The notes under the pieces are model-generated. The model did no database searches, was not told the origin of the DNA, and worked only from the letters and a program-made list of their open reading frames with translations. This document shows, one piece after another, positions 46,213 through 58,238 of a stretch of DNA of 64,000 nucleotides. Origin of the DNA: Ananas comosus. Taxonomy: Eukaryota; Streptophyta; Magnoliopsida; Poales; Bromeliaceae. Within the stretch, counting starts at the first letter, position 1; every line of letters begins with the position of its first letter. Made by a program: the position numbers and the translations under genes. Location: assembly GCF_001540865.1 (NCBI RefSeq), contig NC_033630.1, positions 1,769,147-1,833,146 of the forward strand. The letters are read 5' to 3'.

Positions 46213-46981
46213 AGGGGTGGAAACGACCCGAGCCCGAGCAAGCTTGTCTCAGCTCAAATTCGGCTTGAAATTAATTTCGAGCCTAAATTTAAGCTCAAGC
46301 TCGGCTTGAAATTAATTCGAGCCGAGCTCGAGCGAGCCTAATTTCGAGTCGAGCGAGCTCGAGCCCTAAGCGAGCCGCTTGAAATTCTCAACATTGTACG
46401 ATTAATAGTTTAATTTGTATAGAACATTATTTATAATTTGATACAAAAATATATCTAATAGTTCAAGATACAAAATAATTATATGAAATACGGTATTATA
46501 ATATAAAGAAAAATAATTTACGAGTTGAATATCTAATTTTTATTGTAGTCGCAATCTTCTCTTCCGCTTCAACCATATTATTTCTTTTTCACCTATGCGG
46601 TCAAAAATGAATAAATTATATAGACAAATATTAGATTAAAACTATTAATTATATATAACTAAAATCAAAAATTTATATAAATAAAATTTTCTACCTTAAA
46701 AATATTCTGTATATTTTCTCAAGCACACAATTAATGGCAAGGTAGACAAAGCGCGGCGGCGTGTTGTTACTTGATAACTTGGGGGGCTTCAGGTTGGCCG
46801 CTTGAGGAGAGAGAGAGAGAAAGAAGAGAGAGAGAGATTAGGAATTTAAGGCTTTGTAAAAGAAAAGGAGGGAGAGAGTGTAAATTTGGTAAATTTTACC
46901 TTTTTGTTGGCATATTGGTTTGTTCTTATGGCCCAGCAATATTGCGTCAATTTTTAACTAAACTTAGGTTACTCCACTCTA

Positions 46982-47031
<50 letters not shown>

Positions 47032-47215
47032 ATATATATTCGAGCTTTTCGAGTCTAATTCGAGCGAGCCGAGTAATACTCAGCTCGGCTTGAAATGAAT
47101 TTCGAGCTTTTTTTTTGTTCAAGCTCGGCTCATCTAATTTCGAGCCGAGCTCGAGCGAGCGAATATCGAGCCGAACGCGAGTCGAACGCGAGCGGCTCGC
47201 TCGTTTGCCAGCCCT
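46213..47215. mobile_element. Mutator-like non-autonomous element, copy 2
   Basis: It begins AGGGGTGGAAACGACCCGAG and ends CGCTCGTTTGCCAGCCCT. The perfect 10-bp TSD ACTGCCATGT lies at 46203-46212 and 47216-47225. Subterminal zones are dense in GAGCTCGAGC/CGGCTTGAA words, and the AT-rich core contains a (TA)n run (46984-47028). Same family style as 1322-1908. Absent from the left IR1 arm. Confidence 0.8.
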
Positions 47216-48100
47216 ACTGCCATGTGTAAGGTTCTCACGTGAGAATCGTGGTAAAGAAACATGTAAACATATATCCTGTTTTTCTTTTTTTTTTAAAGTA
47301 ATAAAAAGTAATAAACTATAGTTTTAGCTGAACAATACAATAGTTATAGTGTCAGTTGAAAACAAATAAAATCTTTTTTATCCTATTTAATCTTTTTTTC
47401 CTTACATAGATAACATATTTTATATATTCATAATTACAACTAAAGCTCATAATTGCACAAAGCAACAACGATCACTTCATTTATAGGTTACTAGTCCTGT
47501 TCTTATCCTATCTTTCATGTTGAACTCCCGCATCAAATAATTAAGCTTGAATTTGTTAGAAGCTTTAGGAGAGTACTAATGAGGAAAAAAGAAAAAAAAA
47601 AAAATCATTGAGGGATTTTCCACGTCACTCTGATCCGAGAATTCGTTCTACATGCAAATGTTCAATCTCGTTATACATGAAGTCATATCTTTGTGTTTGA
47701 TTTACTATATGACAGAGTGAATGAGTTGAAGCCGATCCGAACCCGGCACAATGGATTTGAGTTGGGTTGATTTGGATTACTTTGCGAGGCAGGTTTTGGT
47801 CAAGTCAATCCAAACAATCTAAGAAATTGGGGTAACTTTTCAATTTAAAAATAAGGAAAACAATATGTAAGTTGAATGGTTTGGATTAAAAGTTAAAGAT
47901 ATGATCAACATTAATAGTGGGACAATAAATGGTCCATCTATCTAACATGGTGGACCATATATCTTTGGAAAATAGTTTCCTGTGGCCCAATTTAACTTGA
48001 CTAGATTACTAGTCATTGTATTGTTATTAGATGTAACGCAGTGTCTTAACTTCTTTCTATCTTTTCTCCTTCAAATTATAGTACAAATAAAGTCCAGTAA

Positions 48101-48252
48101 CAGCGACCGTTCCTAGAGCAAGTGGCAAAGCACATAGTGGTTGGTACTCAAAACTCAAATTCGAATCCTAGTTGATTCATATTTCTAACTAAATTTATTT
48201 CTAAATGAAATAAACGAAGCGAGTAGAGTGCTACCTATCTCTAAAAAAAAAA
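48101..48252 (+). mobile_element. tRNA-like SINE, full length with TSD
   Basis: It starts CAGCGACCGTTCCTAGAGC, has the A-box region AGAGCAAGTGGCAAAG, the B-box region AAATTCGAATCCTAGTTG, the body, and the CTACCTATCTCTA tail with poly(A). The TSD AAAGTCCAGTAA lies at 48089-48100 and 48253-48264. The left IR1 arm keeps the empty site (TTAGTGGACTTTATTTGTAC near 41709-41728). Confidence 0.85.
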
Positions 48253-48321
48253 AAAGTCCAGTAATTTTTCTATTCTAGTGGCTACGAGAATTAATGATTG
48301 GTTTATTGTTGAATATTAATA

Positions 48322-48471
48322 CATAAACAATCTGTGCGTTTGATACAAAATAAAACCTTGATCAACATGATAATTTCATTATATGATAAAAAAGTTACAA
48401 TATACAAACAATCTGTGCGTTTGATGCAAAATAAAACCTTGATAAGCATGATAATTCCATTATATGATAAA
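48322..48471. repeat. Tandem duplication in the IR1 right arm, ~81-base unit
   Basis: AAACAATCTGTGCGTTTGAT followed by CAAAATAAAACCTTGAT occurs twice, starting near 48326 and 48407. The left arm has a single copy. Confidence 0.75.
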
Positions 48472-49020
48472 AGAAAATACGTGTTTAAGGTTATTTAAAG
48501 TTAAGATATTTGCAAAAGCGTATCTTGACTAATTAAGAGGAAAGAAGCATTAATTAATTACCAAACAACATACAGTCTGAACAACAATGAGTTAGGCCGT
48601 TGGTTTCACCACTGGCGAAATCTTATCTACGAAACTTTAATTTATTTTAGTTAAGGTACTTAACGTTAATTAATTATATTAATTTTCCATTAAATAATTT
48701 ATTTCTTTAAACCAAAAGTAATTGAAATAAATAAAAATCCATTACATAATTGAACCCTCCAATGATCAACGGCTGTAATTTTCCCTTCCAACCAATCAAC
48801 GCCTCCGTGGGGCTACAATTTTTGGCCATACATAACAAAAATTCCACGGAATATTCATTTCTCTCTCCTCTAAACCAAATGACGTCTAGGTTCATCACAC
48901 CCACAAAAACCTTCCCTTTTTTATTTTAATTTTAATTTTTTTCTCGAACCTTCCTCCATCTCCCTCAAATTTCTCACCATCGGAAGAAGCAGGAGCAGGA
49001 GAGCACCGGAAATTACGAAT

Positions 49021-50592
49021 ATGGCCTCGGGGTTCTTCGTGGAGTCGACGCTCCCCCAGCAAAGGGTCGTCGACGGGGTCCGGTTCCCGGCCGTGCTCAC
49101 CCCGGCCGAAGCGGTCGACCTCGACCGGTTCGCGGCCGCGGTGGGGGCCGAAAAAGCCCGGCTCGAGTCGCTGCTCCGGTCGAGTGGGGCGATCCTTCTC
49201 CGCGGGTTTCCGGTTCGGAGCGCGGTCGACTTCGACCGGGCGGTGGGCGCGTTCGGGTACGCGGAGCTCCCCTACGTGGGCGGCGCCGCCCCGCGCACCA
49301 ACGTGGTGGGCCGGGTCTTCACCGCCAACGATGCCCCCCCGGACCGGAAGATCCCCTTCCACCACGAGATGGCCCATGTTCGTTTCTCTCGATTGGAATG
49401 TTTTACTAGTTTTACTAATTATCCGATCCGATCCGATCCGATGTGGGACTATTCATGAGTAGTAAGTAAATTTTCTGAGCCAATGTTACCATGTCTTTCC
49501 TTTATTTATGTGTGTTTCTGAATTTAGGTTCTGGAGTTCCCATCCAAGCTGTTCTTCTTCTGCGAGGAGGAGCCCAAAAGTGGTGGTGAGACACCCATCG
49601 TATTGAGCCATTACATCTATAAGAGGATGAAGGGGAAATTCCCAGAGTTTGTGGAGAAACTGGAGCAGCAGGGGCTAATTTACACAAGAGTTTTAGGGGA
49701 AGGAGATGATCCGTCTTCGCCGATCGGCTGCGGGTGGCAGTCCACATTCCTCACCAATGACAAAGCTGTGGCTGAGCAAAGGTCTGCTTTCATTTTCCGT
49801 AGATTTGCATCGCATTAGATCCGATATCAGTAAGCTCATTTTGCTTTATCTTACAGTTTAAGCCACCATTGTAGCAGGTACTTGTGTGTGATATAGTTGG
49901 ATAATTATGTTTTTATGATAATTTGATGATTCTGAGTCTGACTCGGAGTTCAGTTCAAAGCTTTAAGATTCTCTCGCGCTGGTTGACTAGCGATCGTCAG
50001 AGATATCGAAATTTACGTGCATTAATTTGACTGGCTTTAACATTCTAGACATCAAGTGATCAAAGTGCATTCCTTGCAATTCAGTAGCAATTTTTCTGAG
50101 AGATTTTCGTGCAATATGCTTCTTGCTGTCGATTAACTGTTAGTTCCGAATTTACTAGTATAGCGAGTTCGATAACAGTTAAATGTTGAAAACTTAAACA
50201 TTTTGCCTCGCCGACGTACTAGGGCTGCGCGACAAGGTATGAAGTTGGAATGGTTGGACGACGGAGTGAAAACAATAATGGGTCCGATACCCGCTGTTAA
50301 GTTCGACGAAAGCAGGGGAAGGAAGATATGGTTTAACAGCATAGTTGCTGCGTTCACTCCTGGATGGCAGGACACCCGAAATGATCCTCTCAAGGCTGTT
50401 ACTTTCGGAGACGGGTCGCCGTTGCTGTCGGATGATGACATCATCGACGAATGCCTAAAAATCCTCGAAGAGGAGTGTGTTGCTGTTCCTTGGAAGCAGG
50501 GCGACGTACTTTTAGTGGATAATTTGGCCGTTCTGCATTCTAGGCGGTCGTTTGAACCTCCTCGCCGTATTCTTGCTTCGCTTTGTAAATAG
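49021..50592 (+). CDS. TauD/clavaminate-synthase-like 2OG dioxygenase, left copy
   Basis: Three exons, 49021-49377, 49528-49781 and 50223-50592, giving 326 residues, close to the Arabidopsis At3g21360 protein length. It is an Fe(II)/2-oxoglutarate-dependent oxygenase of the TauD superfamily; the substrate in plants is not established. Metal ligands: H114-x-E116 (FHHEM) and distal H309 (VLHSRRSF), with the nearby Arg pair expected to bind 2-oxoglutarate. The frame is intact, but several family-conserved spots differ from the right copy: exon 1 ends CAT|GTTCGT instead of CAG|GTTCAT (Q to H, weaker donor), IGRGW is IGCGW (C187), RLGMK is RQGMK, one residue is added in FTPGW and two in the SDDDIID region. 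This suggests relaxed constraint. It converges on its twin at 56667. Confidence 0.88.
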
Positions 50593-51300
50593 AGGGTTGC
50601 TCTTTGCTCTTTTTATACGCGTTTGCGAGTTTTAGAGACCGCAAGAAGCTATCTTATGTATATGTTGCCGGATCAAACCATGAAGCTGTACCCCTTTTGA
50701 TTCACGAGTATCGCAATTAGAGTAATGTAAAGCTCAAATGCAGCAACTATTCCTACTGTTTATCTGGTTTAATAATGTCAGTATCTTAGCAGAATAACAT
50801 AGTTTCTGATAGTTCAGAATCTCAATGTTGGTGTCTGTTCCTTTTAGCAAGAATAGTGTAATGTAAAGCCAAATGCAGCAACTATTCCTACTGTTTATCT
50901 GGTTTAATAATGTCAGTATCTTTGCAGGATATCATAGTTTCTGATAGTTCAGAATCTCAATGTTGGTGTCTGTTCCTTTTAGCAAGAAGCTATCTTATGT
51001 ATATGTTGCCGAATCAAACCTTTTTATTCACAGGAATCGCAATTAGAGTAGTGTAAAGCTCAAATGCAGCAATTATTCCTACTGTTTATCTTGTTTAATA
51101 ATGTCAGTATCTTTGCAGGATATCATAGTTTCTGATAGTTCAGAATCTCTCAATGTTGGTGTCTGCTCCTCTTGGCAAGTTTATATTGTTCTCCGCAAGC
51201 ATCTTCAAACATCAATCTTGTATTTCTTGCAGGATTCATTACAAGTGGATTGATCATCGATGGATAGAAATGTTCTAAAATTCGTAATGCTGAGAAGATG
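50593..51300. repeat. Three tandem-like ~130-base units behind the left dioxygenase
   Basis: Units begin near 50721, 50856 and 51050. Each runs from GTAAAGCTCAAATGCAGCAA through TAATGTCAGTATCTT to CTCAATGTTGGTGTCTG. The stretch AAGAAGCTATCTTATGTATA also occurs twice (50643 and 50983). The right arm has only two units (about 56290-56560). Confidence 0.8.
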
Positions 51301-52916
51301 CAGAAGCCTGCTAATAAATACGTAAATCATGCTTATGCGCTGCCGAAGAAAGGCATATATATAGAACTTATCAAAGTATCGTTATTATATGAAATCCTAA
51401 TTGAAATTTTTATGAGCAATATCGGAAAGAAAAAAAAAAAAAGAAAAAAGCATGCCTAAGTAAAACTTAAAAAAGAAATCTGATTTGTTCGAGGTGCTTC
51501 TCATATTCATAACAAGCAGCTTTACTACAAATTGATGTAGAAAATGATCGCCAATATTATAATCAATGAAAACAATCAGAAAAATAAAATTTGGTGAAAG
51601 GAAAAAAAAAAAAAATTACTAGCACATAATGCCGAGGTGCCAATTACTTCAGATCATGAAATAAAGAACACAATAACAAGGAGATAAAAGCAGCCTCTTT
51701 CTGAACCCATCCAGGGGTTTTGCCACAAATAATTTTTGTTATACAATTTACTCCTATTGTAAAATATATAGCACATATCATAAGAAGTATCAATCCTAAC
51801 AATCAAGATAAAATTTACACATAATCATTTTGTCTTTATTGTGTGCGCCACAGAGGTCATTTTTATATGCTATTAGTACATCACTATATGCGATTTAGAA
51901 GGTTTTAATTGGCTCTTCGTACAACTAAGATGCCACGTAGATTCACCACATATTAACAGCCTATATGTGATTCTTTGTGGGAAAACTCAAAGCATTTAAA
52001 TTTGATTTATCCCATTGAAATTGTACTATAATAATAATAAAATAATAATGCAAAGCGAGCACGTGAGATTCTTTAACTCATTCACAGCTGCAGGATTAGC
52101 AAAACAACAAAAAACCGTGCTCGCTCGTCCTTCCCTAACTCTGCATCTCATTTTATTGGGCTAATGCGAAAGTTCACTCAAATCTATAAAAATATACGGG
52201 TAGAAAAAGAAGATTATTCCATAAAATCTCGAAAAAAAAAAAAAGTACTGTAGAAAAACTACTTTTTGTTAGAAAATATTTATTCAGTCGTAAAACTATT
52301 TTCTGAAATTATTTTTTTGAAGAACAAAACGCCCCCATAGTGAATAAAACCCGTAAATTCAAATAATTAATTCTAGGAAAGAACCTTCACAACATTTAGT
52401 TGAGAATTTTCCAAGTTTCTACAGGTCATGCGTGTACGATTGCGAAAAATAGTTGTTATTAATTAATTGCTTATAAATAATAATGATATGCTTTTTATTA
52501 AAGCTAAAACTAGGATAGAATATCGAGCCACATAGGCGCTTGTACACTTCTTGTGACTAAATTTTAGAAATTTACCCAATAATACGTATGCTTCTTCGTC
52601 GACGACAAAAAGAATTTGTTTGGAGAATCCATGGCCAATTTCTTTAAATTGGTGGTTCATGAAGCATCCGTACAATGAAGAGATAAATAAACTTTTTAAA
52701 AGTTTTTACTCCAACAAATTAGGTGGCATGTTTCCTAAAACAAAGTTTATTTAAAGATATATAGTAAATATGATATTCATATTAACTCTTGTTGCTTCTT
52801 GAGATCGATCGATACGTGCATCATGCACATGCTAGTACTGTTCAAACGAGATGATACAACTTTAATTTGTCGTTTATGGATAAGATTGATCTTTTGTGGA
52901 ACCATACAATGATTTA

Positions 52917-53105
52917 AGTCAAAGATTAAATTTTAGTTAGATGCAGGAGTAAATAATAAATATTGGGTAATTAAAAATTTAGAATCCATGTATATTAAGC
53001 CTCAACGATCAGATTTAACTCAAAGATGAAATTTTAGTTAGATGCCCGAGTAAATAATAAATATCGGGTAATTAAAAACCTAGAATCCATGTATTTGAGC
53101 CTCGA
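52917..53105. repeat. Tandem duplication, ~102-base unit
   Basis: TTTTAGTTAGATGCAGGAGT followed by AAATAATAAATATTGGGTAA recurs as TTTTAGTTAGATGCCCGAGT and AAATAATAAATATCGGGTAA. Both run on to TAGAATCCATGTAT. Confidence 0.8.
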
Positions 53106-53474
53106 AGAAACCAATACAAAAAAAAAAGAAAAAAGTCATGAATAGTGTGTGCAAGGTATATTGGGTATAAGTTATATGTATAATTAACTACACAATTGAA
53201 GTTAGACCATTTAAATGTATCGCGATTATTATTATTTAGATGAAATAAGGGGGTAACTGGAAGAAGGTAAAATATACTTAAGTATTGTTCCAATCTACTT
53301 GGTTCATGTATTCAATTGAATAATTTAGTACCAAAATTTTCATATATTTTATTCTTTACATCTCGGAGGAAAGAAAAAACAAACTTAAATAAAATAATAT
53401 TTACTCTTTACCGGTAATATTAATCACTTATTTTAGTTCATTTCACATAAAATGAGAAGGTCATTTTACCAGTA

Positions 53475-53505
<31 letters not shown>

Positions 53506-54032
53506 AAACTTATAACGTTAAAGTATGTAAAGTTAAAAATGAAAAAAACAAGTCGAAATAATAAAAAATGTGATCTACAAGTTTTAAATTATAAAAGAGA
53601 AAAATTTAATCACTATTTAGAATAGTTGATTAGTGTTCTGTTCATTGAGATCCAGATCTGAATTTTACAGTAGAAATATTCAAAAAATTTCAAAAAAAAA
53701 AGAAATGGCAATTTAGGAAATAAAAAGAAAATAAGGGCCAAGAGTCTGAAACAAATGAATGCATCCTTCAAGGCCTCGCTTTCTCCCTCCTGAGGAATCG
53801 GGAACGACACCCCAGAACATAGTAAATATTATTATAACAAAAATAAATCTAACAAAAGAAAAAAAACTTCAAGCTTCCTCCTTTTACCCCTTCTTTGCTT
53901 CTCTTCTTCCTCCTCCTCCTCCTCCTCCTCCTCTTCCCCATCATTAATGGAGACCCACCACCTTTCCCTCCCCTTCTCCCTCACCCATCCGCCATGAACG
54001 TAGATCTCCATGCAAGGTGTGTGTATATATAC

Positions 54033-54265
54033 AGAGTCTAGCTATTATGTTATTTATTAGCACCAGGCGTTTGGTACTATGTACTAAGTTTTTCGCTTTT
54101 AGATCTAACATTTTGATCATTTAAATCCATTAGATCATACTATTCAATCAACAATCTGCTCAACTCCAGAGATCACTATCTTCTTACCATACATTCCTTC
54201 ATTCAACAACCGAAAACCTAATAATACCTATAACTTTGTGCTATTAATAGTATAGTAACCTAATT
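54033..54265. repeat. Foldback MITE, family B-related, copy 7
   Basis: It begins AGAGTCTAGCTATTATGTTA and ends AATAGTATAGTAACCTAAT. The interior has AATCAACAATCTGCTCAACTC and ACAACCGAAAACCTAATAAT, as in other members. TA-rich on the left flank. Confidence 0.55.
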
Positions 54266-54276
54266 ATATTTATAGA

Positions 54277-54490
54277 GAGTTGAGCTAAAATACTCTCAGA
54301 AGTACCAAGAGAGTGATGTTTTTGAGTTTTTAGTCATTGAATGGAGAAATGTAAGGTTGGAATGATGGTGGTAGGTCGTGGTAGGTGAAATAGTGTTTGA
54401 TCTAAGCGATATTAGTAATCAAGAAGTAGATCCAAGGACTAGAAACCTAGAAGCACTAAGGGAGTTGGTCTTCTAAAAGTAGTATAGCCC

Positions 54491-54494
<4 letters not shown>
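54277..54494. repeat. Foldback MITE, family B-related, copy 8
   Basis: It begins AGAGTTGAGCTAAAATACTC and ends AAGTAGTATAGCCCAATTTT. TGTAAGGTTGGAATGATGG matches the family interior. A long TA tract follows. Confidence 0.55.

Positions 54495-54496
<2 letters not shown>

Positions 54497-54568
<72 letters not shown>
54497..54568. repeat. (TA)n microsatellite
   Basis: About 70 bases of TA repeat between two MITEs. Confidence 0.9.
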
Positions 54569-54571
<3 letters not shown>

Positions 54572-54797
54572 TTGAGTTCTTATATTTTTAAAAATATCAA
54601 GTTATTAGTGTTTATAGGTTCTCGATTCTTAAATTAAAGGATGTGCGGATATGATGATGGTGGTCCCCTAGAATTGAGTGAGTGGTTGATTGGATAATAT
54701 GATCTAATGTATGAAAATGATTAAAATGATAAATTTAATGGCAAAAAACTTATAAGTATCAAAAACTTAGTGTTTTTAAAGCACCATAACCAGACTT
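54569..54797. repeat. Foldback MITE, family B-related, copy 9
   Basis: It begins GAATTGAGTTCTTATATTTT and ends TTTTTAAAGCACCATAACC. The interior CCCCTAGAATTGAGTGAGTG and AACTTATAAGTATCAAAAAC resembles 6053-6272. TA tracts on both sides. Confidence 0.55.
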
Positions 54798-55046
54798 TAT
54801 ATATATACATCTTTGGGCAAACAGGATGGAGCCAGGCAACTGAAAACATGATATATGCTAACTTCTCTCTCTCCCTTTTCTTTTTGGGTTCAATTTTAAG
54901 TTCATTCTCTTATGTAGATTTGGTGCTTTTAGTGGAAATAAAATATTTGATGCAACTTATTGTCTCTATATTTTGTTCGCCTCTATATATATTTTTTAAT
55001 ATGAGTTTATCAGTCTACTTGTTTTTTTTTTCTTCTCTAATTTATG

Positions 55047-55135
55047 TTATCTTATGGCTTGTTTGAACTTACGGTAGAATATAGTGTTATCTTGTGGCTT
55101 GTTTGAACTTACGGTAAAATATAGTGTTGCTGAAT
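55047..55135. repeat. Tandem duplication, ~40-base unit
   Basis: GGCTTGTTTGAACTTACGGT with flanking TATCTTNTGG and AATATAGTGTT occurs twice in a row. Confidence 0.8.
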
Positions 55136-56289
55136 AAAATGTTCTCTAAATAATATATTTATAAAAAAATTCTTATTATATTTGACTAGCTGTTAGAACA
55201 TCGTGTTGCTCAATAAAAGTGTTAGCTAAATAATGTGTTAAGAAAAAATTCTAATTATATTTGCTTTAAGACATTATCTTTTTAGTAGAAGTTTAAGATT
55301 CCTTCAGGATCGTAAGGAGAATACATTACATATTTACATGTCATGAGAAAGTACCATAATAAAAAATATTCTGTTTATTTTCGTATATCGAATTGCGATT
55401 CACATATCGTAATAAGTCAATTAAGATATATTTTCAATGATCTCATCGAAAAATAAACTGTATGTTTTTCGGCCTAATTCTGCTTTGCCTATTAGCGTTA
55501 GATATGTCTCACTAGGAAATAAGTCCTACGTAGAGCTTCTATTTTAGGAAGTTACATTTATTTCTTTTTTCCTGCTGCAGCACAAGCATCAGAGTTTTTT
55601 TTCTCAGGTCGACAAACACCATATATTGAGAATAATGTAGTTGAATGTAGAAACAAAGGTGGAGCCAAATAGGCAGTTAATTTGCTCTTGATTTGATACT
55701 ACTTATGATATGTGCCATATACTTTACAATAGGAGTAAATTGTATTGCAAAAATTATAGGTGGCAAAACCCCGGGATGGGTTCGGAGGGTGCTTTTATCT
55801 CCTTGTTCTTGTGTTCTTTTAGCGTGGCAATTTTTCTCTGCAGGCACATTTATTTCATGATCGATCTTAATTAATTGACACCTCGGCATTATGTGCTAGT
55901 AATTTTCCTTTTTTTTTTCTTTCACCAATTTTATTTTTTCTGATTGTTTTCATTGATTATAATATTGGTGATCATTTTCTACATCAATTTGTAGCAAAGC
56001 TGCTTGTTATGAATATGAGAAGCACCTTGAACAAATCAGATGTGCTTTTGTAAGTTCTACACTTTTACTTAGGCATGCTTTTTTTTTTTTTTCTCTTTCC
56101 GATATTGCTCATAAGAATTTCAATTAGTATTTCGTATAATAACGATACTATATATACACCATTCTTCGGCAGCACATACGCATGATTTACGTATTTGAAT
56201 TTTAGAACATTTCTATCAATCGATGATCAATCCACTTGTCATGAATTTTGCCGGAAATGCAAGATTGGTGTTTAAAGGCACTCGCGAAG

Positions 56290-56560
56290 AACAAAAGGAG
56301 CAGACACCAACATTGAGATTCTGAACTATTAGAAACTATATTATTCTGCAAAGATACTGACATTATTAAACCAGATAAACAGTAGAAATAATTGGTGCAT
56401 TGAGCTTTACATTACACTATTCTTGCTAAAAGGAACAGACACCAACATTGAGATTCTGAACTATCAGAAACTATGTTATTCTGCTAAGATACTGACATTA
56501 TTAAACCAGATAAACAGTAGGAATAGTTGCTGCGTTTGAGCTTTACATTACTCAAATTGT
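56290..56560. repeat. Two tandem ~135-base units behind the right dioxygenase
   Basis: CAGACACCAACATTGAGATT followed by CTGAACTAT, GATACTGACATTATTAAACC and AGATAAACAGTAG occurs twice (from about 56303 and 56438). These are the reverse complement of the units at 50721-51175, where there are three. Confidence 0.8.
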
Positions 56561-56666
56561 GATACTCGTAAATAAAAAGGGGTGCAGATTCATGCTTTGA
56601 TCCGCCAACATATACATAAAGATAGCTTCTTGCTGTCTCTAAAACTCGCAAAAGCGTAAGAATCCT

Positions 56667-58238
56667 CTATTTACAAAGCGAAGCAAGAATACGCCGAGGA
56701 GGTTCAAACGACCGCCTAGAATGCAGAACGGCCAAATTATCCACTAAAAGTACATCGCCCTGCTTCCAAGGAACAGCAACACACTCCTCTTCGAGGATTT
56801 TTAGGCATTCGTCGATGATGTCCGACGGCAACGGCGACCCGTCTCCGAAAGTAACAGCCTTGAGAGGATCGTTTCGGGCGTCCTTCCATCCAGTGTACGC
56901 AGCTACCATGCTGTTAAACCATATCTTCCTTCCCCTGCTCTCGTCGAACTTAACAGCGGGTATCGGACCCATTATTGTTTTCACTCCGTCGTCCAACCAT
57001 TCCAACTTCATACCAAGTCGCGCAGCCCTAGTACATCGGCGAGGAAGAATGTTCAAAATTTAACTGTTCTTGAACTCGCTATAGTAGTAAATTTAGATCA
57101 CAGGAGATGGAACAAAACTAACAGATAATCGACAGCAAGAGGCATATTGCACGAAAATCTCTCAGAAAAATTACTGCTTGATTGCAAGAAATGCACTTTG
57201 ATCACTTGATATCTAGAATGTTCGAGCCAGTCAAATTAATGCACGTAAATTTCGATATCTCTGACGATCGCTAGTCAACCAGCGCGAGAGAATCTTAAAG
57301 CTTTGAACTGAACTCCGAGTCAGACTCAGAATCAATCATCACTTGTGCACAAGCTCCGGTCGGGTCAAGCAGACTCTAAAACATAATTATCCAACTATAT
57401 ATATCACACACAAGTACCTGCTACAATGGGGGTGGCTTAAACCGTAAGATAAAGCAAGATTAGCTACTGATATCGGATCTAGTGCGATGCGAATATATGG
57501 AAAATGAAAGCAGACCTTTGCTCAGCCACAGCTTTGTCATTGGTGAGGAATGTGGACTGCCACCCGCGGCCGATCGGCGAAGACGGATCATCTCCTTCCC
57601 CTAAAACTCTTGTGTAAATTAGCCCCTGCTGCTCCAGTTTCTCCACAAACTCTGGGAATTTCCCCTTCATCCTCTTATAGATGTAATGGCTCAATACGAT
57701 GGGTGTCTCACCACCACTTTTGGGCTCCTCCTCGCAGAAGAAGAACAGCTTGGATGGGAACTCCGGAACCTAAATTCAAAAACACACATAAAAAATTTAC
57801 TTACTCCTTATGAATAGTCCCACATCGGATCGGATAATTAGTAAAACTAGTAGTAAAACGTTCCAACGGAGAGAAATGAACCTGGGCCATCTCGTGGTGG
57901 AAGGGGATCTTCTGGTCCGGGGGGGACTCGTTGGCGGTGAAGACCCGGCCCACCACGTTGGTGCGCGGGGCGGCGCCGCCCACGTAGGGGAGCTCCGCGT
58001 ACCCGAAAGCGCCCACGGCCCGGTCGAAGTCGACCGCGCTCCGGACCGGAAACCCGCGGAGAATGATCGCCCCGCTCGACCGGAGCAGCGACTCGAGCCG
58101 GGCTTTTTCGGCCCCCACCGCGGCCGCGAACTGGTCGAGGTCGACCGGTTCGGCCGGGGTGAGCACGGCCGGGAACCGGATCCCCTCGACGACCCTTTGC
58201 TGGGGGAGCGTCGACTCCACGAAGAGCCCGGAGGGCAT
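56667..58238 (-). CDS. TauD/clavaminate-synthase-like 2OG dioxygenase, right copy
   Basis: Three exons, 58238-57882, 57769-57516 and 57027-56667, giving 323 residues, with the same intron positions as the left copy (after MAQ, and inside the AGG codon following AEQ). The start is the ATG of MPSGLFVEST; an in-frame upstream ATG exists (58436) but the sequence before MPSG is AT-rich, UTR-like and corresponds to the left copy's leader. Metal ligands FHHEM (H114, E116) and VLHSRRSF (H306) are present. IGRGW, RLGMK and YTGW match what I recall of the plant family, so this is probably the functional gene. Role: Fe(II)/2-oxoglutarate oxygenase of unknown substrate. It is convergent with the left copy, 6.1 kb away. 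Confidence 0.92.

Larger units (their letters stand above)
45725..48566. repeat. Inverted duplication IR1, right arm
   Basis: Partner of 40016-43415 in reverse complement. It carries a Mutator-like element (46213-47215) and a SINE (48101-48252) that the left arm lacks, and a local ~81-base tandem duplication at 48322-48471. Its outer end stops about 35 bases before the start of the next inverted duplication. Confidence 0.8.
48600..51806. repeat. Inverted duplication IR2, left arm
   Basis: Reverse-complement partner of 55685-58748. The match covers the promoter (TTCCACGGAATATTCATTTC), the whole dioxygenase gene with introns, the 3' flank and the CACATATCATAAG word at the inner end. It is more diverged than the right arm in coding motifs and has one extra 3' repeat unit. 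Confidence 0.85.
51807..55684. other. Spacer between the IR2 arms
   Basis: About 3.9 kb without a recognised gene. It contains a ~102-base tandem repeat (52917-53105), TA tracts (53477-53503, 54497-54568), a (CCT)n run (about 53907-53934), three family B-type MITEs (54033-54797) and a 45-base tandem repeat near 55047-55135. Confidence 0.6.
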
